A stretch of 64,000 bases of DNA from Favolaschia claudopus (Eukaryota > Basidiomycota > Agaricomycetes > Agaricales > Mycenaceae), in assembly GCA_037176885.1 (NCBI GenBank), contig JAWWNJ010000023.1, forward strand, positions 1,612,001 through 1,676,000, read 5' to 3'. Made by a program: the position numbers and the translations under genes. Positions within the stretch are counted from its first letter, which is position 1, and every line of letters starts with the position of its first letter. This document shows, in pieces, positions 11,712-23,294 of the stretch. The notes under the pieces were generated by a model that worked only from the letters and a program-made list of their open reading frames with translations, did no database searches and was not told the origin of the DNA.

Positions 11712-13441
11712 CTAGTGACCAATGATAGGCAGAGGCTGGTAGGGCTCCTCGAGGTACGTGATCTCCTCAGCAGTCAACTTGACATGAGTCGCCGCTAATA
11801 GCACGTCAGTCAATTTTCTGGGTTCTGGCACTATTGGCGCTTACCGATGGCATCTTGGAGGTTGGCGAGCGACGTGGTACCAACGATCGGAGCGGAGATT
11901 TCTTGGGGGAATCATTAGAGAACAATCCACGATTTACGGAAGAGCATACCATCTTTGCTGAGGGACCAAGCGATAGCGACCTGGGCCATGCTAATGTTAT
12001 GCTTCTTGGCAATTTCTTCGACTCTGATGTCGCAGCCAGTCAGAAGGAAAGGTTGAGATTCAGGTGACGGAAAATGTACCTGTTCACGACTGTTTGGTTT
12101 GCAGGGCTCTGGATGTACAAGGCGGGAGACATTCTAATGGCGTGTCAAATGACGATGAAAGTTGTGAGAATTGATTGAACGTACGGGTCCGTTTCGGCGC
12201 GCTTGGACTTCGTCTGAGCCGAGAGCGGGCGGGTAAGAGCTCCTCTGGCGAGAGGAGACCAAGGGATGGCTCCGACTTTGAAGTGCTATTGAGAGCGAAT
12301 CAATGATCTGTCTTGGGAAGGAGTTAATGAACCGATTCTCGCCTTGAGGGTCGGGAACATTTCACGTTCCTCCTCTCTGTACAGCAAGCTGTGGTGGTTC
12401 TGCATCGATATGAAGGGGGTCAGGTTGTGGGTGATGGCGTAGTCTGTGAATTTGTGTCAAAGGAAGATAAGCGGGACATCGCAAAGGGAATTTACTTTGC
12501 ATTGCGTGGACTATGTACAAAAGATCAGTGAATCGCCATGGTTGGGATGCTTGAGAAGACTCACATTGCCAGGCATAGCAGCTACTCATTCCGATATATC
12601 TGACATATCCGGCCTTAACAACATCGTGAAGCGCTTGCATCTAATTTGTTGTTAGGTGCAAATCAATAAACGCGCACGAAATACACGCACAGTTTCTTCA
12701 ATGGGGGTGTCGTTGTCGAAACGGTGGCCTTGAAACAACATGAGATTGGTGTATCAATGGTCTGATCGAACCTACACTGCAGCAAATCGATATACTCAAG
12801 TTGGAGGCGCTTCAAGCTGTGCTTCACCGAGTCGAAGATGTGCTTTGCAAAGGTAAACACAGGGAGGAGAATATGATATAAGATCGAACCTTGCGACTCA
12901 GACCGTACTGGTTGACGAAGCCCTTTGCATCGGCTCCAGGCCCAGGGAATAGCCAAGTTCCTTTGGCCACTGGGAGGTAAAGTTTGGTCATAACAACGAT
13001 TTCGTCTCGGGGCAAGTTGTGCTTTTTAATTGCGTTGCCGAGGACCTCTTCCGACATGCCAGCAGAGTAAACCTACAGCATGGTGGAGCGATTAGCGCAC
13101 AGATATTCCTTCGGAGGCGCAAGATAGTAGCCTTACGTTCGCAGTATCAAAAGCGTTGATACCTGCATCATAACTAGTGAAGGATTCAATCGATTGTGAG
13201 CGCGTAAATTCGAGTTTGCTCACGCAGCCTTAATATGCTTCGTCGCTTCTTCCTCCGGTAAAACCCAGTTCCCTGACCAATTTGGGTCGCCATACGACAT
13301 GCAACCAAGGACGATCTTGGAGATCTTGAGACCGGACTGGCCCAGGCGAACTGAAAGTCACAGATATTAACGCTGTATACTTCTCTTGAAACCGGATCGT
13401 GAATCACCGTATTCCATCTTTTTGGTGTTCTCAGCAGACAT
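11712..13441 (-). CDS. Aldo/keto reductase, copy 2 (AKR2)
   Basis: Minus-strand gene, start ATG 13441 (MSAENTKKMEYG), stop 11712-11714 after PLPIIGH. Exon structure matches copy 1. Segments seen: VRLGQSGLKISKIVLGCMSYG, YDAGINAFDTANVYSAG, MSEEVLGNAIKKHNLPRDE, VVMTKLYLPVAKG, HIFDSVKHSLKRLQLEYIDL, GHRFD, MQALHDVVKAGYVRYIGMSS, MQNHHSLLYREEEREMF, VGAIPWSPLARGALTRPL, and the C-terminal NLQDAI and VKLTAEEITYLEEPYQP. The catalytic Asp, Tyr, Lys and His are all in place. It is the tandem neighbour of copy 1 and shares its promoter motif. Differences from copy 1 are mainly in the sugar-phosphate-facing loop after VMTK and in exon ends, so substrate range may differ. It is predicted to be a cytosolic NADPH-dependent reductase of unknown substrate. 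Confidence 0.87.
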
Positions 13442-13523
13442 CGTGAAGGATTGGTTAAGAGAAGGGGTTGTTTGTTGTCCAAGATGTCCAACTTGAGGAT
13501 CCTTTTAACGGATTCCAGGAGCG

Positions 13524-13538
13524 TGCCGCGCTTGCGAA
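13524..13538. promoter_or_regulatory. Shared AKR promoter motif upstream of copy 2
   Basis: TGCCGCGCTTGCGAA, one base different from the motif upstream of copy 1 and at nearly the same distance (83-97 bp) from the ATG. It is followed by TCCCGCCG, which corresponds to the CGG/CCG palindrome of copy 1 but has lost its symmetry. Confidence 0.5.
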
Positions 13539-13541
13539 TCC

Positions 13542-16500
13542 CGCCGACAATTATCAGGCCTGCCACAGTCAGCAACCCTCGATCCGGGCCGATAAAGTCT
13601 TGCGGGCTGAGTAAACGCCTCCGAGTCCAGCGATAAAAATTCGATGTCTCGCGAAATTGGGGATCTTGGGGCCAAACAATCGGGGAGGGACCGTCGCATA
13701 ACTTTCAGGCATAGCCAGAGTCCTTTTTCTGAAGCTGAGAGTCTATAACGGGTTCGCAAATTCAACTTTGAAGGAAAGCGACCACTAGCTTCCGACGCTT
13801 CCGACTAAGCAGGATACAAGACGGTAACACGGCTAAACTCGGTTCAACGGCTGAACGCATCCAGGTGTGGCTGTCCTCTCAACGGATTTTGATCCGTCGA
13901 AGACATGGGCCGTTTCGGGCACTTCGGCGTTCAAAATTAATTGATCTGTTCAAAGTCAGCTCAAAGTCGCCTGGACATCGACTATGACTAGACACCCGAC
14001 GCTTTTGCATGGTGTCTGTCAAATCTCCCAATTTCTATCTGCAATGCTTTCACCAACCTGAACAAAATTGAGCTTAGGCTTGATTCCAGTATCCAAGATG
14101 CATAGACTGCTATGCAGCAGCCTATGCTCACAAAAGCTTGAGAGATCGCACGAGTCGACCACATATTGCAGTTTGCCAACCCGGAATCGCAACATAGTCC
14201 ATCGAGCAAAAGTTCAACTCCTCGAAATCCATTCAAAGGCGACTTCGAAAACAGTGAGCCAGTCCTAATAACGTGACGGCGTCTTGTCGTATGACAGGTC
14301 ATACTCCCCCATTTCGTGGCGGAGCCAAGTAGTACCATGAATTGTTTTCGAGCATAAAGATCGAGGGTGATGTCGTACTATTTATTGGCAACGATCATGT
14401 TTCCGACGCCTCTCCTCGACAGCCAACCTGAAGTTTCGCGATCTCCAGTCTAAGATTTGAAAGCCAGACTAGATGCTGGGTAAAGGTCAGACAAACTGGT
14501 CGAGTCTTACCAAACGGATGTCCCTTGTTCCAACTCACGGCCCAACCTCATCGGAGTCAAGTTCAACTGTCCAAAACAATGACAACTGTGGATATCGCAC
14601 GGTTGTATCGCAACGACCCGGACCACAAGCAAACAGCGGGCGCATATGCTGCTGATCTGGAAGCTACATGAGCAGAATATCGACTGAATACATTGGAAGC
14701 ACAATGTTTCTTACCATGCACTCCACAATGGCAGCGACACAGCTAGCACATTCCAGTAGCTTTGAACTAAGTAGACCTCCTCCGACTGGCTCGGCTTCAA
14801 GACAAGCCTCAAGTTCTCAAGGTGGCGCCGGGATCTTCAAGCGTACTCCAGCCAACGATGCGAGCGGCGGAGGTAAGAGTATATGTACGTACCTACAAAG
14901 ATCGTCGGTGTGTCGGCGCTGTTGGGCGGTGATACAAGCCCGGTGCGGGAGCTGAGGCCTGAGGATCCATCCCCGCGAAAACCCGAGGCTACATTTTCCT
15001 ATTCAGCGAAGTCAGAAAAGCCTTCGAGGGAGAAGTAGTCGGGAGATCCCCGAACTCACTTTCAACCCCGGGGCGGACAAATCCGAATGGGTTCCAGAGT
15101 CTTTGCTTCCGTGCGCAGTGCTTCTTCTAGTGCTTGGTTGGCCGGTAGTCCCCGATAGCCCCGGAACACCGCGATTGGGTACGTGAAGTGGATCCAAGTG
15201 TATTCATAGCCACAACAAAACCGGAGCGACCCTGCAAACACACCACGGTCATTCGCGTCGCCCCTACCAAGTAGTAAGTTTACGACCACATTGCCATACA
15301 AATTGGGTCTAGCTGAGGGATCGCGTGGTTGAGTGGTTCGGTAGGCTGTGTCGGTTGTTACCGAGCTAACATTTTGTTTTGTTGCGCATGGGCGTGGGCT
15401 TTGGTTCCCAGCTAAGAAAAGGTAGGGACTTGTCCGAAATGGGAAAGATGGAAGTCGGATTGCGGATCCAGTCCCAGAGACATTTTAGCTGATTTACGGG
15501 AACCTAAAGCAAACAAGAGGTATTGGCGGAGCAACAGGGGACGGTGGCATAGAAAAATGTTGCATCGAGGTACTTGTCTTGATTCACCATGTCGAAGCTG
15601 TCGGGTAACAGTAGAGCTAGTCGTCTCAAGGACGAAACCGTGAGGATTACGGATCAACAGACCGACTTGAGTCCTAGTGGGAGCACAACCATTGAGCGAG
15701 GGACTAACGGTGTCTAAACAAAGTCGTTTCAACTTCAAAGACGAAAACAGGAAGCATTACGGATTCAAAACTGAGTTGAACAGGAAAACAACGTGGGCTC
15801 GGGAGCGGCGGTTAGTGGGGTATGCCCCGGTCTGCTGTAAGGACAGGACAACAGCCATGCGTTTCTGTTGAGGTAACTTGAACGCCCAGTGAACCGTCGA
15901 GGTCGGGATTTGCAGGTCGACTCGGGACGACAGCCGGAATTTTCTCGTGAACCTTGTTCGCGGTCCCGATTTCTTCGAAATAAACGAATTCATTCGCGAT
16001 CTGTGGGAAAGCGGAATGTATATGCACCTTGATGGCGGTGTTTTGTGCAGTGTCGACCGCCGACCGCGGGTACACAGATTCACATTATCAGTATTCTAGT
16101 TCGTAGAATCATAAGTGTGCCGTAGTACGGACAAACGGAAGAAAAAGACAGACAGCTTGGATCGTAAGGAGGGCAACGGGAGACTCGGAGAGGATCGCTG
16201 ATCCTGGTCGATTCCGAAAACGAATTGTTCAGCGTTGAAATCAACACGAAAAAAATCACTGACTTCTTCATTACGTTGTTGACAAGAATCGGTCAGTTCC
16301 AATGTAATTGGTTTTGCGCTAGTGCTTCAACATGTTGACTTTTGAACATTCCGTAGCAAGACGTTGTAGGACCAGCACTATTGCGCAGTCGTACGTCACA
16401 AAACGTGGCTGAAACCAAGCGATCTTCAGTAACAGAAGAATTCCAATAAGAAAAAAATCCTTTCACCCACGAACTTCAAATTTAAATTGATGATGATGTT

Positions 16501-18031
16501 GACGTTCTTATATATTTGGGACCAGAAAGAGATTGTTTGACCGGAATGAGCGCAGTGATATCCCGATTTGGGTCCTTGCTTGTCCCCAGCGTTCCCGACA
16601 AGGAAAACCCCTACGGCGCCACCTCAAGAAGCTAGCCGACAGTGGAGAGTTCCGGGAGATTGTGCGCGTGCTGGTGGGTATCGACACAAGGAGATGTGCA
16701 GCTCACAAGAGAGAAAAGACGAACGTGCTGATGTTTTCTTTTTGTTGTTTGCTTATCCTGCTTGCTAGACGACGCTAAAATGGCAAATGCCACCAGCAGC
16801 GAGTAGCTAGTTCATCGCTAAAGCATAGATCCACGCTGAGCGCCGAGCATTGGCAGGTTGGCGACGATTTGATGCGGCAAACAATCCAGCGACGACGTTT
16901 TTGATTCCGACGGCTTCCGCCGGCGACACCTCCTTGGGGGCGGGCTATCAGGCACGATCCGCGGTGTCAAGCAATCGTATACTATTCGTTGAAGTCGTCG
17001 AATTGACGAATTACCGAGAGCCTGGATTCATGAGACTTGTTCCGTTCATTAAGAGTGTGATGGGTTTGAGCATTCTTCATTATCGATACAACTTCTGGAT
17101 TTCTCGAAGAAAACAATCCAAGAAGCGAGATCGAATTGACTGCCTTCGGCATTTTAGTAAACCGCGCGCCCCACTGCGCGAAGCTCATGCATATGATGAC
17201 CCCACACCAGCTGGTCAGGTCCGTGGAGGTGCTAAGATTTGAAATTTGCAAAGCTGTAGCAAGACGTAGGTCTTGTAAGGACTCACGCAACGTCATGGGG
17301 AGAGTTGATATGTTTCAAGTCGTATTCTTGGTGTCCTGGATAACGATTGTGTTCAGCGGCATTTCGAAACGGACGAGGACGATATACCAATGGGATTGAG
17401 CAGTGGGAAGTGGTTCTCACGATCTCCCAAAAGGTGCCGCAGAGACCTGTGCGGGGGCGACATCTCGACCGTAAGTCAATGGTGCCTCGTTGGGCATGGA
17501 CGCAGATCATCTACGGCAGCGAAAGGAGATGAAAAACGTCGCATGGTCTAACTTGTGGTCGACGAACGAGCCAAGGCAGTAGCTTAGTTACAAGAACAGT
17601 TGGTAGGCAGCTGCGAGGACGGTGGGGGAGAGATTAGATACCGAGAATGCCGAAAAAGACAACGGAGGGGACACAAAAGATGATCTCGAGCCCAGAGGTG
17701 GGTTACACAGGTAAACAAACTAAAAATGGGGCAACTTGGCGCGCATGACGAGGCGAAATCGCGGTGAACCCTGGTTCAACTGACACAGATAAGGATATAG
17801 GAATTTTAGTCAACCGAGTCAGATGAAGGGTCAACTGAGTTGGTATGTTGTTCTTTCTGGCGTCTGGAATAAAGCAAGCCATGTTTTTGCGGGGTAAGCC
17901 GAGGTGCAGGGGTGTCCACGCGGGCAAACGAGTGGCATAGAGATGAAGGGTGAGAGTGTGACTGAGCTGTCACGCGAATCACATGTACGTACCTGTCTGG
18001 GCCAGTACTTAACTTTAGTGGCAACTGCAGT
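13542..18031. other. 4.5-kb gene-poor region
   Basis: Between the AKR copy 2 promoter and the bHLH gene. All six frames contain only short open stretches (up to about 130 codons) without recognisable domains, codon bias or convincing splice chains. A diverged direct repeat is visible around 15630-15665 and 15737-15775 (ACGAAA...ATTACGGAT). No inverted terminal repeats or transposase were found. The last few hundred bases should hold the bHLH promoter and perhaps a 5' untranslated exon, since a CAG acceptor lies at 18028-18030 just before the ATG. It may contain decayed genes or transposon remains that cannot be recognised by eye. Confidence 0.45.
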
Positions 18032-19142
18032 ATGGGTCTCTTGTCCAAAACTGAGTCCAGCTCCTTCAACTCCTTCCTCGACACCGTCGACGACATGGAC
18101 TACGAGAATGGCTACGTCTCTCGCGAATGGGCTATGTATGCTCAGCACCAGGAAGCTGAGCAGTACCACGACAAAACCGCCCTCACAAAGGCTACTAAGG
18201 ACTTGATGGCCCTCGACGCGCGTGCTTATGGGCACCACCAGCACCAGCAACAACTTTACTACCCTGGTCACCCTCCACAGCAGCAGCAGCAACCACCTCA
18301 GCCCTATAGTTCGCACTATGATTACCATCCCGGTCCAGTATACACCCGGCAGCCGACGTTTCCATTTTTGCACCAGCAGCGGGCGCCTCCCCCGCCCCCG
18401 CATCCGCTTAACATGAATTATACTTCCCCCCGGCCATACGCTACGACGCCTTCCACCGGTTCCACTTCCTCCTCTTCGTTCTCTTTCCCCCCGGATCTTC
18501 CCCCTTCGCCGGTTGTCGAACGACTATCACCGGAGAGACCGTCGCCGAAACACACCCAGAGTGCGCCTGCGATGGTTGTCCAGCCGCCGGCGAAGCGTCC
18601 CCGTACTGCGCCTCCCCCCGCAAAACCCGCCCTTCTCTCCGCGTCTCAAAAAAAGGCAAATCATATCCAGTCGGAGCAGAAGCGTCGCGCGAATATCCGC
18701 CGGGGTTACGAGGCGCTATGCGATGTGGTTCCATCACTTCGCGACGCGATCCGCGAGGAAGAGGCGCTACAGAATCCACCTTCTGCCAACTCCAAGGGCA
18801 AACGAGGTCGAGGTCGGGGCCGGGGGGATGACGGGGAAAAGGTCGACGGGCGCGCTGGTCCTCGCAGCGAGAACGTCGTCCTCACAAAAAGTAGGTTTGC
18901 CTCGTCTCGAATTTTGGTCGAGGTAATTTATCTTCTCCGTCGCAGCTATTGACTATATGAACGAACTGCTGGCCGATCGCGATGCCTTACGCGCTCGTCT
19001 AGAACGTGCTCGTTCTGTCCTACCTCCCGATCATCCTGCACACACGCCGCTACAACCAGACCCGCTCTGGGAGCGGGAATGGAAATGTACCACCGGGAGC
19101 GGGGACGAGGATGGCGAAGACGACGACGACGACTCTTCATGA
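18032..19142 (+). CDS. bHLH transcription factor
   Basis: Two exons: 18032-18890 and 18946-19142, joined across a 55-nt GT-AG intron within the second helix (TK|TIDYMNELL). The N-terminus (LLSKTESSSFNSFLDTVDD) is a short acidic/aromatic segment, followed by a Gln/His/Pro-rich low-complexity region. The basic region and helix 1 read KKANHIQSEQKRRANIRRGY then EALCDVVPSL; the H-x3-E-x3-R arrangement predicts binding to a CACGTG-type E-box (class B). The loop is long and basic (GKRGRGRGRG). Helix 2 (IDYMNELLADRDALRARLER) runs into a short leucine-rich extension, and the protein ends in an acidic run EDGEDDDDDSS. The architecture matches the fungal Ino4-like bHLH family, nuclear regulators that usually act as dimers. 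The ATG at 18032 directly follows a CAG, so an upstream coding exon is possible. Confidence 0.85.
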
Positions 19143-22100
19143 CACGACTCGAGTTCTTTTCTCCCTCCTCCCTCTTCGATTTCGCCTTTCATCGCTTTCT
19201 GCTCTTCCAGCATCAAACATATTTTGTGTCCCAGCTCAACGCTGCTGTATCCATCCTGCATCTAGACCACACTAATCGCACACCCAGCTGTACTCTATAT
19301 ATTCTATAACCTATCCCACACCCCACACATAATACCTCCATCATCGCTCTCCACAGTCCGTTTGTAGCTCAAGATTAACTCCAAGGACCACTCCTGTTAC
19401 ACAAATGCATCCTGGGATTGTATTCTTTAGGTTCTATAGCACAACATCGGTGTTCCTGTGTATGTATCCAGTATCTACGAGAATTATCGAAAACTACCTT
19501 TTTGGACGCGCCTTGCGGTTTCAGCCAGACTGTGGACGCCGTTGGGTAACTCGAGTTGTCATCGTCTAGTCGAATTCCCAATTTTTCAACGATCAGCGCA
19601 TCGCGTCGCGAGGGGTGCTGCGCTTCTATCATCGACGCCGCTGATCCAGTGTCGATCAGAAGCCTTGGCTTCGCTGGAAGTTGGAGAGTTGCAAAAAATA
19701 CCTGCAAGGATCACGGAGGAATAGATTCATTTCTGAAATTCCACCCGTATATCACAACTGAGCGACGGTACACGGGCGGGCGCTACTTGAACCTCCCCTT
19801 CCAAACAAACTTGTGGCGCTCTCAAGGCGCTCTGCGTCGCATGGTCAGTCGGACCGATGGCCGAAAGCCAACCGAAAGCACCCGACTGACTATAACGTCT
19901 TTGACAATCTAGTCGGTTAATTATCCGCTTGCCATCCGCCTTTCCGCGTCCGTTGTCAATGTCTCTCGGTTGCAACGAACCGACCGACTCTTTTCTGTTT
20001 TCGGAACTCGCTCGCAAGTTGTTCAACATCCCCGCCAAATCGAGGTGATGGTGTTGTAAGAATCTCAGATAGACAGCTCTGGTTTAAAATTGGCCGTCGG
20101 GCCCTGCATGATTCAAGGCTGCGTGACCCCTTGAACCTGAAAATGAAACAGAGTTGCAGAATTCGAGACGGCATAACTCGATTAGGAGCGTGCGCACAAA
20201 ATAGACACTTTTGCAAATTGAACCCCACGAAGATGGAAAAACGGATGCAAGTCATGCAACACAGGTCAGCGGGGACCCATCACGTACACGCAGATCACTG
20301 TATGGGCTGGGGTCGATATCCCCATGATGCAGCGAGCAGCTTGCTTGGTCTTCAAGAATGGCAAGTCGCTCCAAGTTTCAAAGCTCTAGAGCTATTCAGG
20401 ACGCATGAGCTTATTAATTGAGAGATCGAGTGAAAATGTCAGTGCCAGGGACTGAATGGACTTTTTGAATTTCAGGGCATGAGACCGCTTTCAATCGGAA
20501 ACGACGTGAGCAGTGAGCACTCGTGCGCGTTCTTGAGATCTCATTTTGAGACGGACAGCCTCGGAAATTCCGAAGAATTCGGGAGTTCGACCTCCGAGTC
20601 GTCATTCGGCTAAGGTTTTCCAATTGTCTGAAACGTCGCTTATTCCAAGCAGATCGCGGGATTCTCAGCTTCCCAAATTCTGAGGAAGGATACTTAGCAA
20701 CAAGACGCGGGAAGCTACTGAAAGATAGATCCATTGGAGACCCACTCATAGCCGCACGGACCCGCAATTTGACATCCTTTTGATTTACAAAGATCGTCCG
20801 CGAGAATTCAGCAAAATTGTTCAGGTATATGTAATGAGCGTCGGCGTCTCGAAATCACCGATGACATGCGCTGCGCTGAAAAAGGCGAAACGAAATTGAG
20901 CAAGGGACCTGGACGATCATGCAAGTTACCGTGCCTAAAGGGCGAGCCACAAAGTCTTCTAACCAATGACTTGTGTGAGACGTAAGCCGAGGTTACGACG
21001 GGAGCGGGAAGCGGAGAATTCTTCAGAAAGTACCTTTCTGTTGCCCGTATGTGCATCCGAAAGAGCCTTTACATCCAAACGAGAGGTCGGAGCAATCTGC
21101 AACTGAGTCTCACTCAAATAGACTTAAATCACCGACTGCACCCCGTGTCAATCTGGAAGATCGCGGGATTTCCATATTCGACTTGGGATCCTGCGCTTTG
21201 GCCTTACGTATTTCCCCCCGTGCCCGGGATGATCGGTAGATCCGGCTGTCCGGGCCGGCCTCTAACCCGGTTTCCGGCTTACTGCAGCGTGGATCTTTGT
21301 TGAACTTGACTCACTTCAACCATCTGGGCTTAACGTTGACACTAGCAGTGGGGAATTCGAGCGTGCTACTGCTTCAGTAGGGGTGCGGCGTCTTCCTCTG
21401 CCAGAGCTGATTCCCATGTTTACTGTGGAAGCAAGATTTACTCGACATCCTGCTTGGGGAACGAGCGAGTTGCCTTGAACGAGGTGGTCCTCGAAGGGCT
21501 GATGGCTAAGTAGACTTGCTGGGCCTTTTAGGATCGTATCAGAAGGTGCAGAATCTGATCTTTACATCGGAGTCTCTCAAAGCAAGACGCCTTGACTTAC
21601 GAACAACTGCCACTGTGAAATGCAGTCGGATGCCCTGCTCCGTCGACTTCCGACGTTTGCGTACCAGTTCAGCTATTTTCCCTCAACAAGAGAAACTCTT
21701 GGTACTGTCTCCCGACTGGGACGCACCGGCAGGGGATTACAAATGAGAATGCAACGGTCTGGCAGGCCTGTCGCGAACGAACCGTAACTCGATATTTGTA
21801 CAACATGGAAGGGGGTGTTGTCCTGTCCTCTTCATAACACTCAAGCCAACCCCCAGACTTCAGTCGGTATTGACGGAAATACACCACGGTTCGGTATGTG
21901 ATCAAACGACTGTCTTTGATCCTTTCACCAAGGATCGAAGACCGAGGCCTCGTATCGTCCAATGCTGGGAAGGCTTTTTCAATCAAGACGACGTCTTCAA
22001 CCTTGAACTTGATTCGACAGAGGGTCAAAATTCTTCCAGCACTTTAAAATGACTCGGGCCTGACGTCTCGTCTCGCGTCTGCTATTTCATGCATACATCT

Positions 22101-23294
22101 TCTGGAGGAGTAACTGCCGTTGCTTGAATTTACACCGGATTATAAGCACAGTCAGGACTCAGGAACTTGAAGGTTCTTCATGCTTTGTGATTTCTGACTC
22201 TTGAGGCGGCCGCATGAAATCTAGAATGTCAAGCAATGTTCAAACGTAACTCATCTCCCTCACCGCTCTTGTTCAATCAATGCATCGTCCATGCCGCCGA
22301 CGACATTTACTTCACTTGCCCGCATGCCTCGGTCACAGCCAGCCTCTGCGACTCTCTATCGCCATATATTGCATAAGAATCTCCATCCTCAACCTTGACG
22401 CCTAAATGTATCAACGTTACTGCGTGCGGCCGTTGTTCTCAATGCATTGCCCATCTGTATTCTTGATATCTAACAGTCACCAATTTATTATCACCTCCGC
22501 AATCCTCCCACAGCGTCTGCTCACAACATATCATTTGCCTGTCATCTTTCGCCCGACGCCAAATCCTTAACAGGCTTTTTAAGTGCTTACCACAGTCTCA
22601 AACTCGGGCGGTATCTCTCCGAACAGATGGTCCCTCCCGCCATCATCCTCAGGACCTGATATGTTCCCAACAATGGAAGCATTACGGTCTTCGGTCGGTC
22701 CCATACGGTACCTTATGAGAGCAACACCCTCTGTACATGTACCTTTCCGTACCTAGGATTGAAATAAACGAACTCGTCAACGACAATAATAGTATAACAA
22801 CATTTCACGGATCTAAGTACAGACAAGTTCGAGTCTTAACGGCGCCTACAACGACAGAGAGAGGCGGGACTAGAGGGAGAGTATGTACAGTTGCTATACA
22901 GTGTGGTACATATCGTATATGTGTTTGTAAAAGTAAAGTATTCATCACCTTATCATGCCCATGGTCGTGCGGGATTTCGTGCGTACGTGCGGGGGTGGGA
23001 TCATGATACTATGATATGATGAGGAAACTGGGCTGGGTCGGGTTACCGGCGAAAGGCCGCGGAAGTGCATTGAAGTGTATGTATGGAGCGAAGTGCACGG
23101 GCGAGGCAAAGAATGGAAGGAAGCAAATTCAGACTGGACTGGACACTAGTAGCGAGCTTGAGCGAAGACGAATAACGATACGGAATTGCGATGGTGCGGG
23201 CAGAGTGAGAGAGCATTACGTATGAGCATAATGTAACCAGAAAGAAACAGACGATCCTGGACATGAGAGTGCGGAAGCGAAACCTCAATCTTCA
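19143..23294. other. 4.1-kb gene-poor region
   Basis: Lies downstream of the bHLH gene and of the 3' end of the G-alpha gene. No intron-exon chain or known domain was recognised. A short minus-strand frame near 19620-19660 encodes LLIDTGSAASMI, which superficially resembles an aspartic-protease active site but has no surrounding support. The region near 22260-22950 is pyrimidine-rich on the plus strand with no coding signal. It may contain long untranslated regions or decayed elements. Confidence 0.45.

Noticed and set aside
13988..14338. 116-codon minus-strand frame with a hydrophobic stretch
   Set aside because: No start context, no splice partners and no family resemblance; the hydrophobic run alone is not evidence.
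17831..18403. 190-codon minus-strand frame opposite the bHLH gene
   Set aside because: It lies antisense to a well-supported bHLH coding sequence, has no domain, and comes from the Pro/Gln-rich codons of the real gene.
19375..19707. LLIDTGSAASMI, similar to an aspartic-protease active site, as a possible retrotransposon relic
   Set aside because: Only the DTGS-like word matches; no second motif, reverse transcriptase, integrase or long terminal repeats are seen nearby, so it is probably chance.
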